Below are positions 51,498 through 62,490 of a stretch of 64,000 nucleotides of DNA, one piece after another (positions within the stretch are counted from its first letter, which is position 1; each line of letters starts with the position of its first letter). Below the pieces are notes generated by a model. It saw only the letters and a program-made list of their open reading frames with translations. It was not told the origin of the DNA and did not search any database. Origin of the DNA: Oleisolibacter albus (GTDB lineage: Bacteria; Pseudomonadota; Alphaproteobacteria; Azospirillales; Azospirillaceae); the NCBI RefSeq assembly GCF_003336875.1, contig NZ_QGNJ01000004.1, positions 186,001 through 250,000 on the forward strand. The letters are read 5' to 3'. The position numbers and the translations under genes are program-made.

Positions 51498-52865
51498 ATG
51501 TCGGGGTGGGTCGGCCAACAGCCTGACCGGCCGCGGGTGACCGTGACCGAGCTGCAAGGGGTGCTTTCAAGGCATCTGGCCTATCTGCGCCGCCAGCCGG
51601 GCGGGGCGCGGGCCAATTTCAAGCTGCGCGATCTGGCACATCTGGACCTGTCGGGAGCCGACCTCCGTGATGCCGACCTGTCGGGCGCGCGCCTGTTCGG
51701 GACCCGCCTGACCGGGGCGGTGCTGACCGGGGCCATCCTCTACGCCGCCGATCTGCGTCTGGCCAATCTGGAACGGGCCGATCTGCGCCGGACCGACCTG
51801 CGCGGTGCCTGTCTGCGCGGCGCCGTGCTGTCGGAAGCGCAGATGAGCGACAGCGATCTGCGCGACGGCACCATCATGCATGTGCGCGGCAATGGCGAGC
51901 TGGCCCTGCACGAGTTCGAGGCCGTCGAGGTGCATACCGAGCTGTCGGCGGCCACCATCCGTGCCGCGGATCTGTCGCGGGCACGGCTGGCCAACGGCTT
52001 CATCATGCAGACCGATCTGACCGACGCCGTGCTGCGCGGCACGAAATTCTACCGCGCCAATCTCACCAACTCGACCCTGATCGGCTGCGATCTGCAAGGG
52101 GCCGATCTGCGCGAGGCCAATCTCACCGGCACCCGGCTGAACGGGGCCAATCTCATCGGGGCGGAGCTGGACGCTGCCATTCTGGTCAATGCCGATCTGG
52201 TGGGCGCCATTATGGACGACCAGACCCAACGCCGGGCCAATCTGACCGACGCCATCCTGCCGCGGTCGCCAGCCAAGGCCGGGCAGGATCTCCCGTCGGT
52301 TCTGGCCGACCATGCCCGCTGGGTGGACAGCCAGGGGCGCCAGGGACAACGCGCCGATCTCTCCGCCCTGGATCTGGCCGGTGTCGACCTGTCCGGCCGG
52401 AACCTGTCGGCCGCGGTGTTCCACTGCACGGTGCTGCGCGGCGCCCGCATGGCGGGGGCGCAGCTGGCCATGGCCGACCTGTCGCTGGCCGATCTGCGCG
52501 GGGCGGATCTGACCGGGGCTGATCTGCGCGGCGCCACGCTGGAGCGGGCGACGCTGTCGGCGGCGGTGCTGGCCGGCGCCAATTTCGGCCCGGTGCGCAT
52601 CCAGAGCGGATCGCCCCGCCTGTGGAGCGCCAATCTCCAGCGCGCGCGTCTGGACGGGGCGGATCTGACCGGGGCCGACCTGCATCAGGCCACGCTGGCC
52701 CAGGCCAACTTCACCGGCGCGGTGCTGCGCAGCGCCCGGGCCGAAGGGGCGTCGCTGGTGGGGGCCGACCTGACCGATGCCCAGTGCGAAGGGCTGCATC
52801 TGGCCGGTGCCGATCTGGCCGAGGCCCGCACCGTCGGCGCCCTGGGGCTGCCGCCGCTGCACTAG
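51498..52865 (+). CDS. Pentapeptide-repeat protein
   Basis: This is an about 455-residue protein built mainly from A(D/N)LxX repeats. A short N-terminal segment (VTVTELQGVLSRHLAYLRRQ) precedes repeat block 1 (about residues 45-110), for example DLSGADLRDADLSGARL. An irregular interruption of about 35 residues reads IMHVRGNGELALHEFEAVEV. Block 2 follows to about 255, then a linker with LADHARWVDSQGRQGQRADL, then block 3 to the C-terminus. Such repeats form a right-handed quadrilateral beta-helix. The role is unknown; some relatives bind gyrase, others are membrane-linked. GGGAG is 8 bases before the ATG, and a longer start at 51429 is less likely. Confidence 0.85.
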   Translation: MSGWVGQQPDRPRVTVTELQGVLSRHLAYLRRQPGGARANFKLRDLAHLDLSGADLRDADLSGARLFGTRLTGAVLTGAILYAADLRLANLERADLRRTDLRGACLRGAVLSEAQMSDSDLRDGTIMHVRGNGELALHEFEAVEVHTELSAATIRAADLSRARLANGFIMQTDLTDAVLRGTKFYRANLTNSTLIGCDLQGADLREANLTGTRLNGANLIGAELDAAILVNADLVGAIMDDQTQRRANLTDAILPRSPAKAGQDLPSVLADHARWVDSQGRQGQRADLSALDLAGVDLSGRNLSAAVFHCTVLRGARMAGAQLAMADLSLADLRGADLTGADLRGATLERATLSAAVLAGANFGPVRIQSGSPRLWSANLQRARLDGADLTGADLHQATLAQANFTGAVLRSARAEGASLVGADLTDAQCEGLHLAGADLAEARTVGALGLPPLH

Positions 52866-53046
52866 GCGGCCCGGCCGGGGACCGGTTCCACCGGGTCCGG
52901 CCCCCTGTTCCCCGTCATCCCCGCATTGACGCCATGCGGCCCGCGGCCTGTTCTCAGGCCGGGCGGCACAGTAGGCTCCGCGCGCTCGTTCCGTCCCGCC
53001 GGGACAATCCGATCCCGGCTGTGCCACCGCTGCCGCTGCAGGCCCC

Positions 53047-53967
53047 ATGTCGACCTCCGCTCCCAGCGATGAAAACAAGGCGCGCGGCATCCTTCTGGCC
53101 GTGACCGCCTTCGCCCTGTTCAGCGTCATGGATGTGACGGTGAAGCTGCTGACGGCCCGCTACAGCGTGCCCCAGGTCATCGCCAGCCAGAATTTCTTCG
53201 CCCTGCTGGTCATCCTGGCCTATGCCGCCGCCACCGGCGGCATCCGCCATCATCTCGGCACGCGGCGGCTGCCGCTGCATCTTCTGCGGGCGGCCGGGGT
53301 GGTGTGCGGCAGCTTCTGCACCTATTTCGCCTACAGCCGCATGCCGATTGCCGATGCCTACGCCATCGCCTTCTCGGCACCGCTGTTCATCACCGCCCTG
53401 TCGGTGCCGATCCTGCGCGAGCCGGTGGGCTGGCGGCGCTGGTCGGCCGTGGCCGTGGGCTTCGCCGGTGTCCTGGTGATGCTGCGCCCGGGCCAGGGCG
53501 TACTCGATCTGGCGGCACTGGCCGCCCTGGGCGGAGCCTTCTTCTATGCCGGGGGCATGATCATCGCCCGCCACATGAAGGGAACGGAAAGCAGCGTCTC
53601 CTTCGCCTGCTTCGGCAATCTGGCGGGGCTGGTCGTCTATGGCGCCATGCTGCCCTGGCTGGGCCGGGTGCCGGACGGGGTGGATCTGGCCCTGTCGGCC
53701 CTGGGCGGCACCCTGTCCGGCACCGCCATGATCACGTTGCTGACGGCGTTCCGCTGCGCCCCGTCGGCCGTGGTGGCGCCGTTCCAGTACACCCAGATCA
53801 TCTGGGGCATCCTCTATGGCGTGCTGCTGTTCGGCACCCGTCCCGACGGGCTGCTGTTCGTCGGCGGTGCCATCGTCATCGCCAGCGGCCTTTACATCCT
53901 CTACCGCGAGACCGTGCTCGGCCGGCCGCTGGTGGCCCCGTCCCGCTCCCCGGATTCCCTGTCATGA
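53047..53967 (+). CDS. EamA/DMT-superfamily transporter, first of a tandem pair
   Basis: This is a 306-residue inner-membrane permease with ten predicted helices in two EamA repeats. Typical stretches are GILLAVTAFALFSVMDVTVKLL, YAIAFSAPLFITALSVPILREPVGWRRWSAVAVGFAGVLVMLRPGQ and the second-repeat PFQYTQIIWGILYGVLLFGTRPD. Substrates of this group range from amino acids to nucleosides; none can be named. Its stop overlaps the start of the second transporter by four bases (ATGA), and the two are clear paralogues. Confidence 0.88.
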   Translation: MSTSAPSDENKARGILLAVTAFALFSVMDVTVKLLTARYSVPQVIASQNFFALLVILAYAAATGGIRHHLGTRRLPLHLLRAAGVVCGSFCTYFAYSRMPIADAYAIAFSAPLFITALSVPILREPVGWRRWSAVAVGFAGVLVMLRPGQGVLDLAALAALGGAFFYAGGMIIARHMKGTESSVSFACFGNLAGLVVYGAMLPWLGRVPDGVDLALSALGGTLSGTAMITLLTAFRCAPSAVVAPFQYTQIIWGILYGVLLFGTRPDGLLFVGGAIVIASGLYILYRETVLGRPLVAPSRSPDSLS

Positions 53968-54917
53968 CCGTATCACCGCCCACGCCCGCCACGCCCACCG
54001 CCGGGGCGACCCCGGCCGCACCTGCTGGCGGCCTGTCCTCCGCCCTGCGGGCCGGCGGCAGTCTGGCCGGGGTCGGCTTCTTCCTGCTGGCCATCTTCCT
54101 GTTCGGCATCATGGACAGCATGATCAAGGGCGCGTCGGCGCGGTACGACACCTGGCAGATCATGTTCTTCCGCGGGGCCTTCTCGCTGCTGCCCATCGCC
54201 CTGCTGGTGCGGCAGTCCGGCGGCGCCGCCGCGCTGCGCAGCCGGCATGTGGTCGGGCATGTGCTGCGCTCGACCATGGGCGTGGCGGCGGCTTATTTCT
54301 TCTTCTGGAGCTACAGCCGCATGCCGCTGGCCGATGTCTATGCCATCGCCTTCGCCGCGCCGCTGTTCATGACGGCGCTGTCGGTGCCCGTGCTGAAGGA
54401 ACAGGTGGGGTGGCGGCGCTGGACGGCGGTGCTGGTGGGGTTCGGTGGCGTGCTGATCATGCTGCGGCCGGGGCAGGGGGTCTTGGGTTGGGTGGCGCTG
54501 ATGCCGCTGGCCGGCGCCTTCCTCTATGCCCTGTCCATGCTCTATGTCCGCATCCTGGCCCGGTCGGAGACCAACGCGGCCATCGTCTTCTATTTCATCG
54601 TCACCCTGACCGTGGTGGCGGGGGTGGTGATGATCCCGGTCTGGCGCACGCCCGACCTTGTGGATTTCGCTCTGCTGGCGGCCATCGGCGTCATCGGCGG
54701 CGCCGCCCAGATCGTCTTCACCCAGGCCTTCCGCCTGACCCAGCCGGCTTTGCTGGCGCCGTTCGAATATACCGGCATGCTGTGGGCGGCCAGCTTCGGC
54801 TACCTGTTCTTCGGCGAGGTGCCGGACAAGGCCATCTGGATCGGCGGGGCGGTGGTGGTCGCTTCCGGCCTCTACATCATCCACCGCGAGACCGTGCGCA
54901 GCCGCCAGGCGGCCTGA
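53964..54917 (+). CDS. EamA/DMT-superfamily transporter, second of a tandem pair
   Basis: This is a 317-residue ten-helix permease. YAIAFAAPLFMTALSVPVLKEQVGWRRWTAVLVGFGGVLIMLRPGQGVL corresponds almost residue for residue to the same region of the upstream gene, which shows an in-place duplication. The N-terminus carries an extra Ala/Pro/Thr-rich about 40-residue segment before the first helix (GVGFFLLAIFLFGIMDSMIKG). Coupled expression of two half-similar transporters suggests either a heterodimer or two related substrates; EamA proteins commonly work as dimers. Confidence 0.88.
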   Translation: MTVSPPTPATPTAGATPAAPAGGLSSALRAGGSLAGVGFFLLAIFLFGIMDSMIKGASARYDTWQIMFFRGAFSLLPIALLVRQSGGAAALRSRHVVGHVLRSTMGVAAAYFFFWSYSRMPLADVYAIAFAAPLFMTALSVPVLKEQVGWRRWTAVLVGFGGVLIMLRPGQGVLGWVALMPLAGAFLYALSMLYVRILARSETNAAIVFYFIVTLTVVAGVVMIPVWRTPDLVDFALLAAIGVIGGAAQIVFTQAFRLTQPALLAPFEYTGMLWAASFGYLFFGEVPDKAIWIGGAVVVASGLYIIHRETVRSRQAA

Positions 54918-55107
54918 GCTGCGGCCAGCGGCCGCCGCCGGCCGGGCCATCCGGCGGGAAGGGAATGGTTTCCAAAGGGTTGCCGCCGCGTGACCGTATT
55001 ATGCCGCCCTTGCATCGGGGGGCCAATTGATAGAGCGTGCGTGCTGTCATACGCCTTGAGGTACCCTGGGGAATAACGGGGTATGCGTCCAACCACGAAG
55101 TCCTGCG

Positions 55108-57294
<2,187 letters not shown>

Positions 57295-58284
57295 ATGGCC
57301 AGCGAACTGGATTTTCACGGCCTGCATGTGGTGCTGGTTGACCGTGACAGCAGCATCCGCCGGCTGGTGCGTAGCATTCTCGCCCGGGACGGCATCACCG
57401 CCTTCACGGAATGCGCTGCCGTGCAGGACGTGGCCGGGGCCCTCAACGGCATCCTGCCCGACCTGATGATCGTCGATGCCGATCCGCCCGATGGTGATGG
57501 GCTGAAATTCATCCATGCCGTCCGGCACAGCCTGGGGGCGCTCAATCCCTTCGCCTGCATCATCGCCACCACCTGGCAGCCCACCAACGCCCTGATGATG
57601 CGGTTCGCCGCCAGCGGCGCCGACGATCTGCTGGTCAAGCCCTTCTCGGCCAAGCAGGTGCATGACCGGCTGCTGAATCTGGTGGAGGCGCGCAAGAAGT
57701 TCGTGGTCAGCAGCGACTATATCGGGCCGGACCGGCGGCGCCACCCGCGCGAGGGTCAGCAGGTGCCGCTGACCGAGGTCCCCAACACACTGCGCCAGAA
57801 GGCCCTGGGCCAGTATGACAAGGCGCGTGTGACGGAGGAGATCTCGGCCGCCCTGGCCGGGATCAACGGCCAGAAGATCATGCGCCAGGCCTTCCAGATT
57901 GCCTTCCTCGTGGATTTCGCCCTGCCGGGGCTGGCGCATACACCGCCCGACCGCATGGCGGTGGAGCATCTGCTGCGCGCCACCATCACCCTGGACGACA
58001 TGCTGCGGCGGTTGCCTGCCGATGCCGAGCGCAGCGGCATCGATGGCCCCGTCACCACCATCCGCCAGCATATCGACCGGTTCAAGGCTGCGCTCGACCG
58101 GCCGCTTGCCGATCCCGCCGGCTTGGCCCGGGCCACACTGGATCTGGCGGCGATGATCTGCCGCCGCGGCGACCGCGGCCAGCTGGAACAGGAGGTGTCG
58201 GTCGCCGTTACCGCCTACCGCACCCGGCTCGAGCAGTTGGCCCAGGCCAAGGCCCATTCAGCGCCGGAGGCGGCAAGCGCCTGA
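57295..58284 (+). CDS. Response regulator with novel C-terminal region, coupled to glgX
   Basis: This is a 329-residue protein. Residues 10-130 form a receiver domain. Asp16 (VLVDRD), the phosphoacceptor Asp61 (LMIVDADPPDGDGL), Thr92/93 and Lys115 (LLVKPF) are all present. A motif DYIGPDRRRHPRE (about 140-152) follows, and then about 175 predicted helical residues (RRLPADAERSGI, AALDRPLADPAGLARATLDLA) without a DNA-binding or enzymatic signature. The start abuts the glgX stop (taaatg) with no spacer, so the two genes are co-translated, and treZ follows 40 bp later. The output domain is of unknown type. Confidence 0.85.
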   Translation: MASELDFHGLHVVLVDRDSSIRRLVRSILARDGITAFTECAAVQDVAGALNGILPDLMIVDADPPDGDGLKFIHAVRHSLGALNPFACIIATTWQPTNALMMRFAASGADDLLVKPFSAKQVHDRLLNLVEARKKFVVSSDYIGPDRRRHPREGQQVPLTEVPNTLRQKALGQYDKARVTEEISAALAGINGQKIMRQAFQIAFLVDFALPGLAHTPPDRMAVEHLLRATITLDDMLRRLPADAERSGIDGPVTTIRQHIDRFKAALDRPLADPAGLARATLDLAAMICRRGDRGQLEQEVSVAVTAYRTRLEQLAQAKAHSAPEAASA

Positions 58285-58324
58285 CCGGGCGGTCTTCCGT
58301 CGCCGCATTCCAGGGAGAACCGCC

Positions 58325-60238
58325 ATGACCGATCCGTCCGTGACTGGCCCGTCCGCTGCGCCGACCGTGCCCCGCCTGGACTCAGGCGGCCGGCTGGTTC
58401 ACGACATGCCGTTCGGCGCCATGCCGCAGCCGGGCGGCGGTGTCCGCTTCCGGCTCTGGGCCCCGTCGGTGCCGTCGCTGACCCTGGTGCTGGGGGAAGG
58501 GGCGGCCGAGCGGCGCCTGCCCATGCAGCCCGCCGCCGACGGCTGGTTCGAGCTGTTCGTGGCGGAGGCCGGTCCCGGCAGCCATTACCGCTATGCCCTG
58601 CCCGGTGGTCTGCTGGTGCCGGACCCGGCTTCGCGCGGGCAGGCGCAGGATGTGCATGGGCCGTCCGTCGTCGTCGATCCCGGTGCCTTCCTCTGGCACC
58701 ATGCCGATTTCCCCGGCCGCCCCTGGGAAGAGACGGTGCTCTATGAGCTGCATGTGGGCACCTTTACGCCGGACGGCAGCTTCCGCGCCGTCATCGACCG
58801 GCTCGACCATCTGGAGATGCTGGGCGTCACCGCCATCGAGCTGATGCCGGTGGCCGATTTCGCCGGCCGCCGCGGCTGGGGCTATGACGGGGTGCTGCCC
58901 TTCGCGCCCGACCGCTGCTATGGCACACCCGACGATCTCAAGGCCCTGGTCGATGCCGTCCATGCCCGTGGCATGACCATCTTCCTCGACGTGGTCTACA
59001 ACCATTTCGGACCGGAGGGGAACTATCTCCACGCCTATGCCGCCCCCACCTTCACCGACCGTCACCACACGCCCTGGGGGGCGGCGCTGAATTTCGACGG
59101 GCCGGATGCCCGGCCGGTGCGCGACCTCGTCATCCACAACGCCCTCTACTGGCTGGAGGAGTTTCGCTTCGACGGGCTGCGGCTGGACGCGGTGGACAGC
59201 ATCCGCGACGACAGCGATCCCGATATCCTGACCGAACTGGCCCGCAGCGTGCGGGCGCGCTTCCCCGGCCGCCATGTCCATCTGGTGCTGGAGAACGGGC
59301 TCAATGCGGTCGACCGGCTGGAGCGCGATGCGGCGGGGCAGCCGCTGACCTATACCGCCCAGTGGGACGATGACTGGCACCATGCCGCCCATGTGCTGCT
59401 GACCGGGGAGCGTGACGGCTATTACGCCGACTATGCCGAGGATGCGGCTGCCGCCCTGGTCACCGCCCTGACCGAGGGCTTCGTCTATCAGGGCCAGCCG
59501 TCGGTCTTCCATGGCATGCCGTCGCGCGGCCAGCCCAGCGGGCTGCTGACGCCGCTGGCCTTCGTCACCTATCTGCAGAATCACGACCAGATCGGCAATC
59601 GCGGCTCTGGCGACCGGTTGGTCAGCCAGGCCGATCCCCGCGCCCTGCGGGTCATGACCGGACTCCATCTGCTGTCCCCGCAGATCCCGCTGCTGTTCAT
59701 GGGGCAGGAATGGGGGGCGCGCACGCCGTTCCTGTTCTTCTGCGACTTCCATGGCGATCTGGCCGGCGCCGTGCGCGACGGGCGCCGGCGCGAATTTGCG
59801 GCCTTTACCGGTCTCGCCGACCCGGCGGTGCTGACCGGCCTGCCCGACCCCAATGCCGAAGCCACCCTGCTGGCGTCGCGCCTGGACTGGGACGATCTGG
59901 CCAAGGAAGAACATGAGGACTGGCTGGCCTGGACCAGCCTGCTGCTGACCCTGCGCCGCAATGCCCTGATGCCGCGCCTGTCCGCCTTGCCCGGCGGGCT
60001 GGCGCAGGGGCGTGTCTGGGACGGCCATGCCGCCGCCATGACCTGGACGCTGGCCGACGGAGCCACCCTGTCGGCCGTGGCCACCCTGGGCGGGGAGGGC
60101 CGGGCCGGATTCGCCCGTCCGCCCGGCGATCTGCTGCTGGCCAGCGCGGAGGATGTGGAGGAGCATCTGGCGCAGGGGCGTCTGCCCGGCTGGTCGGCGG
60201 CCTGGTTCCTGACCGGCGGCAGCATCGGCCACCCCTGA
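58325..60238 (+). CDS. treZ: Malto-oligosyltrehalose trehalohydrolase
   Basis: TreZ releases trehalose from the maltooligosyl trehalose made by TreY. This 637-residue GH13 enzyme has the family-specific MPFGAMPQPGGGVRFRLWAPSV and ETVLYELHVGTFTPDGSF. It also has IELMPVADFAGRRGWGYDGVLPFAP, VYNHFGPEGNYL, FDGLRLDAVDSIRDDS (Asp nucleophile) and HLVLENGLNA (Glu acid). YLQNHDQIGNRGSGDRL completes the site. TreY lies 42 kb away. It follows glgX and the response regulator on the same strand, giving a debranching-trehalose operon. Confidence 0.95.
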   Translation: MTDPSVTGPSAAPTVPRLDSGGRLVHDMPFGAMPQPGGGVRFRLWAPSVPSLTLVLGEGAAERRLPMQPAADGWFELFVAEAGPGSHYRYALPGGLLVPDPASRGQAQDVHGPSVVVDPGAFLWHHADFPGRPWEETVLYELHVGTFTPDGSFRAVIDRLDHLEMLGVTAIELMPVADFAGRRGWGYDGVLPFAPDRCYGTPDDLKALVDAVHARGMTIFLDVVYNHFGPEGNYLHAYAAPTFTDRHHTPWGAALNFDGPDARPVRDLVIHNALYWLEEFRFDGLRLDAVDSIRDDSDPDILTELARSVRARFPGRHVHLVLENGLNAVDRLERDAAGQPLTYTAQWDDDWHHAAHVLLTGERDGYYADYAEDAAAALVTALTEGFVYQGQPSVFHGMPSRGQPSGLLTPLAFVTYLQNHDQIGNRGSGDRLVSQADPRALRVMTGLHLLSPQIPLLFMGQEWGARTPFLFFCDFHGDLAGAVRDGRRREFAAFTGLADPAVLTGLPDPNAEATLLASRLDWDDLAKEEHEDWLAWTSLLLTLRRNALMPRLSALPGGLAQGRVWDGHAAAMTWTLADGATLSAVATLGGEGRAGFARPPGDLLLASAEDVEEHLAQGRLPGWSAAWFLTGGSIGHP

Positions 60239-60318
60239 TCCGATCCGCTGACCGGCTGTGCGGGGCGGCCCCCCGCCGCCAGCGGGGCTGGGCGAATTGA
60301 CGCAGCCCCGGCCTGTCT

Positions 60319-60332
60319 TTGACCTGAATCAA
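60319..60332 (+). promoter_or_regulatory. FNR/FixK-type box upstream of the 2OG-oxygenase pair
   Basis: TTGAC-CTGA-ATCAA matches the FNR consensus TTGAT-N4-ATCAA at 9 of 10 arm positions. A possible -10 TACGTT is at 60355-60360. If used, the box centre falls at -41.5 from a start near 60367, the class II position. Confidence 0.5.
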
Positions 60333-60395
60333 AGATGTGGCCGCCAACCCTTTCTACGTTGCGTCGCAACAATACGCACAGCTTGGGTGGCGACA

Positions 60396-61094
60396 ATGGA
60401 TGGGTTGCGGGTCGGCGCGATCGGGCCGGAACTATTGCCTGCGGACACCGCGGACTGGCCGATCGATCTGGAGCGGTTCCGGGCCGCCCCGTTGACGACG
60501 GAGCCCTTCCCGCATCTGGCCTTGACGGAGTTCGTGAAGCCGGCTGCCGCCGCCCTGGCGCGGCAGGGGTTCCCGTCCTCGGGCCAGGGTGGTCTGGCCC
60601 CGGCGCCGGGGCGCGAGGGGCTGGCGGGGCTGAACCCCGGATTCGCCGTGCTGCTGGCGGCGTTGCGCAGCCCGGAGATGACGGCCGCCTTCTCCGCCAA
60701 GTTCGGCCTTCCCCTGTCGAACGAATCGTTGATGGTCACCCTGCGCGACCGCTGTCAGGCCAAGGACGGCCGCATCCATACCGACAGCGTCTCCAAGCAG
60801 GTGACGGCGCTGATCTATCTCAACGACGGCTGGACGCCCGAGGGCGGGCGGCTGCGCCTGCTGCGCGGCCCCGACGACATCGACGACATGATCGCCGAGG
60901 TGCTGCCCCTGGACGGCACGCTGGTCTGTTTCCGCCGCACCGACAACAGCTGGCACGGCCACAAGCCCTATGAGGGCGTGCGCCGCTACATCATGCTGAA
61001 CTGGATGGTCGATGCCGGTGCCGCCAAGCGCGAGACCCTGCGCCATGGCCTGTCCGCCGCCTGGAAGCGCCTGTCCGGCGGTTCGTCCATGTGA
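60396..61094 (+). CDS. 2-oxoglutarate/Fe(II)-dependent oxygenase-like protein, first of pair
   Basis: This is a 232-residue predicted double-stranded beta-helix oxygenase. The Fe(II) triad is visible as His128-x-Asp130 in RIHTDSVSKQVTALIYLND and His187 in SWHGHKPYEGVRRYIMLNW, with a following Arg for 2-oxoglutarate. The segment PEGGRLRLLRG lies between them. This layout resembles the prolyl-4-hydroxylase-like 2OG-FeII_Oxy_3 group, but the N-terminal 100 residues are not recognised. The substrate is unknown. It lies behind an FNR-like box and upstream of a second, different oxygenase. Confidence 0.78.
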   Translation: MDGLRVGAIGPELLPADTADWPIDLERFRAAPLTTEPFPHLALTEFVKPAAAALARQGFPSSGQGGLAPAPGREGLAGLNPGFAVLLAALRSPEMTAAFSAKFGLPLSNESLMVTLRDRCQAKDGRIHTDSVSKQVTALIYLNDGWTPEGGRLRLLRGPDDIDDMIAEVLPLDGTLVCFRRTDNSWHGHKPYEGVRRYIMLNWMVDAGAAKRETLRHGLSAAWKRLSGGSSM

Positions 61095-61175
61095 CCGTCC
61101 ATCCCGGCCCGGCGGTTGACCGCCGGGCCGCCCGCATCCCGATCCCGTTCCGCTCCGTCCGCAAGGAAAACGGCC

Positions 61176-61859
61176 ATGCTCGACATTTCCCTGCCGGTGT
61201 CGACGCCGCCCGGCGCCACCGCCAAGCATCTGCATCATGTCCTGGAAGCCTGCAACCAGCAGGAATGGCCGTTCCGCCATTGGCTGCTGACCCAGGTGCT
61301 GCCGGCCGATGCGGCCAAGGCCGTGCATGGCCTGCCCTGGCAGCCGCCCGCCATCGACGATACCCAGGGGCGGCGCGAGACCCACAATGCCAGCCGCCGC
61401 TTCTTCAATGCCGAGGCGCGGCAGCAGTTCGCCGTGGCCGCCGACGTGGCCGAGGCCTTGCAGCACCCGGAAACCGTGGGCCTGCTCTCCCGGCGCTGCG
61501 GCGTGGCCCTGAAGGGCTCGTTCCTGCGCATCGAATATTGCCAGGATACTGCCGGCTTCTGGCTGGAGCCGCATACCGACATCGGTGCCAAGCTGTTCAC
61601 CATGCTGATCTACCTGTCCACCGAAGCGGACGCGGACCAGTGGGGGACGGACATCTATGCCGATCCGGCCAAGCCGCCGGTCGGCCGGGCCAACGCCGCC
61701 TTCAACCGCGGTCTGATCTTCGTGCCCGGCACCGACACCTGGCACGGGTTCGAGCCGCGCACCATCCGCGGCGTGCGCCGCACGCTGATCGTCAATTATG
61801 TGAAGCCGGAATGGCGTTCCCGCCACGAACTGGCTTATCCCGACCAGCCCGTGGGCTGA
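61176..61859 (+). CDS. 2-oxoglutarate/Fe(II)-dependent oxygenase-like protein, second of pair
   Basis: This is a 227-residue protein. His133-x-Asp135 sits in LEPHTDIGAKLFTMLIYLS and His190 in DTWHGFEPRTIRGVRRTLIVNYV, giving a complete facial triad and Arg. The N-terminal about 100 residues (HLLHHVLEACNQ-like helices, then TQGRRETHNASRRFFNAEAR) form a different lead-in from the upstream paralogue. It is thus a divergent member of the same fold. AAGGAAAA gives a good ribosome site. The two genes are 81 bp apart on one strand. The substrate is unknown. Confidence 0.78.
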   Translation: MLDISLPVSTPPGATAKHLHHVLEACNQQEWPFRHWLLTQVLPADAAKAVHGLPWQPPAIDDTQGRRETHNASRRFFNAEARQQFAVAADVAEALQHPETVGLLSRRCGVALKGSFLRIEYCQDTAGFWLEPHTDIGAKLFTMLIYLSTEADADQWGTDIYADPAKPPVGRANAAFNRGLIFVPGTDTWHGFEPRTIRGVRRTLIVNYVKPEWRSRHELAYPDQPVG

Positions 61860-61868
61860 TCCGCCCCC

Positions 61869-62336
61869 TTACGCCTCCACCGGCCGGGTGTCCTGCGTGC
61901 TGTCCCCGTTCACATCGCGGAAGGCACGCAGCAGCCGCATGGCCTGATGCGGGGCCTCAGCCCAGGAAGCCGGTTCGAAATCCTGGTCCAGGAAGGGGCT
62001 GATGCCCGCCCGTTGCTCCGGCGGGATGCGGTCGATGTTGGCAAAGCCCATGGTCCAGCCATCGAAGGCACGGCCGTCCGGCTGGAACTTGATCAGCGTG
62101 GTCACGTCGCGGTGGCGCGGGTCCAGACAGATGCGGCGGTACAGCGCCTGTACCAGGGCGTTCGGCCCTTCCAGCGCCTGCATGAAATAGCCGCCCTTGT
62201 ACAGCAGCATGCCGGTGATGCCGTCGCGGGCGTTGTTGCTCCGCGCCTGGACCAGCAGGGCCAGCAACGCGTCATCGCTGACCGGGCCGGCCGACCGGCT
62301 GATATAGACGAGGCAAAGCAGATCATCCGCGGACAT
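61869..62336 (-). CDS. BLUF-domain blue-light photoreceptor
   Basis: This is a 155-residue FAD-binding photoreceptor. The BLUF domain spans residues 5-100. The photochemical residues occur at AppA-like spacing: Tyr11 (LVYISRS), Asn35 (ARSNNARDGITGMLLY), Gln53 (GYFMQALEG) and Trp94 (GWTMGF), with distances of 24, 42 and 83 from the Tyr, as in AppA. The C-terminal about 55 residues form a short helical cap with no output domain. It therefore acts by itself or through an unknown partner. It is monocistronic here, convergent with the oxygenase pair. Confidence 0.9.
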   Translation of the reverse strand: MSADDLLCLVYISRSAGPVSDDALLALLVQARSNNARDGITGMLLYKGGYFMQALEGPNALVQALYRRICLDPRHRDVTTLIKFQPDGRAFDGWTMGFANIDRIPPEQRAGISPFLDQDFEPASWAEAPHQAMRLLRAFRDVNGDSTQDTRPVEA

Positions 62337-62490
62337 GGGGGCACACTCCGGCCGACACGGATGGCATTACAGCGCGAGAGCCAAGGACCCTGCAACCCTG
62401 CATTCGGCGCGGGCCGGCCGTCTCCGCCCCGCCTCGTCGTCCTGCGGTGCGCCTGCGCCCACCCTGTGCGGCAATGCCGCAGGGGCGCCG

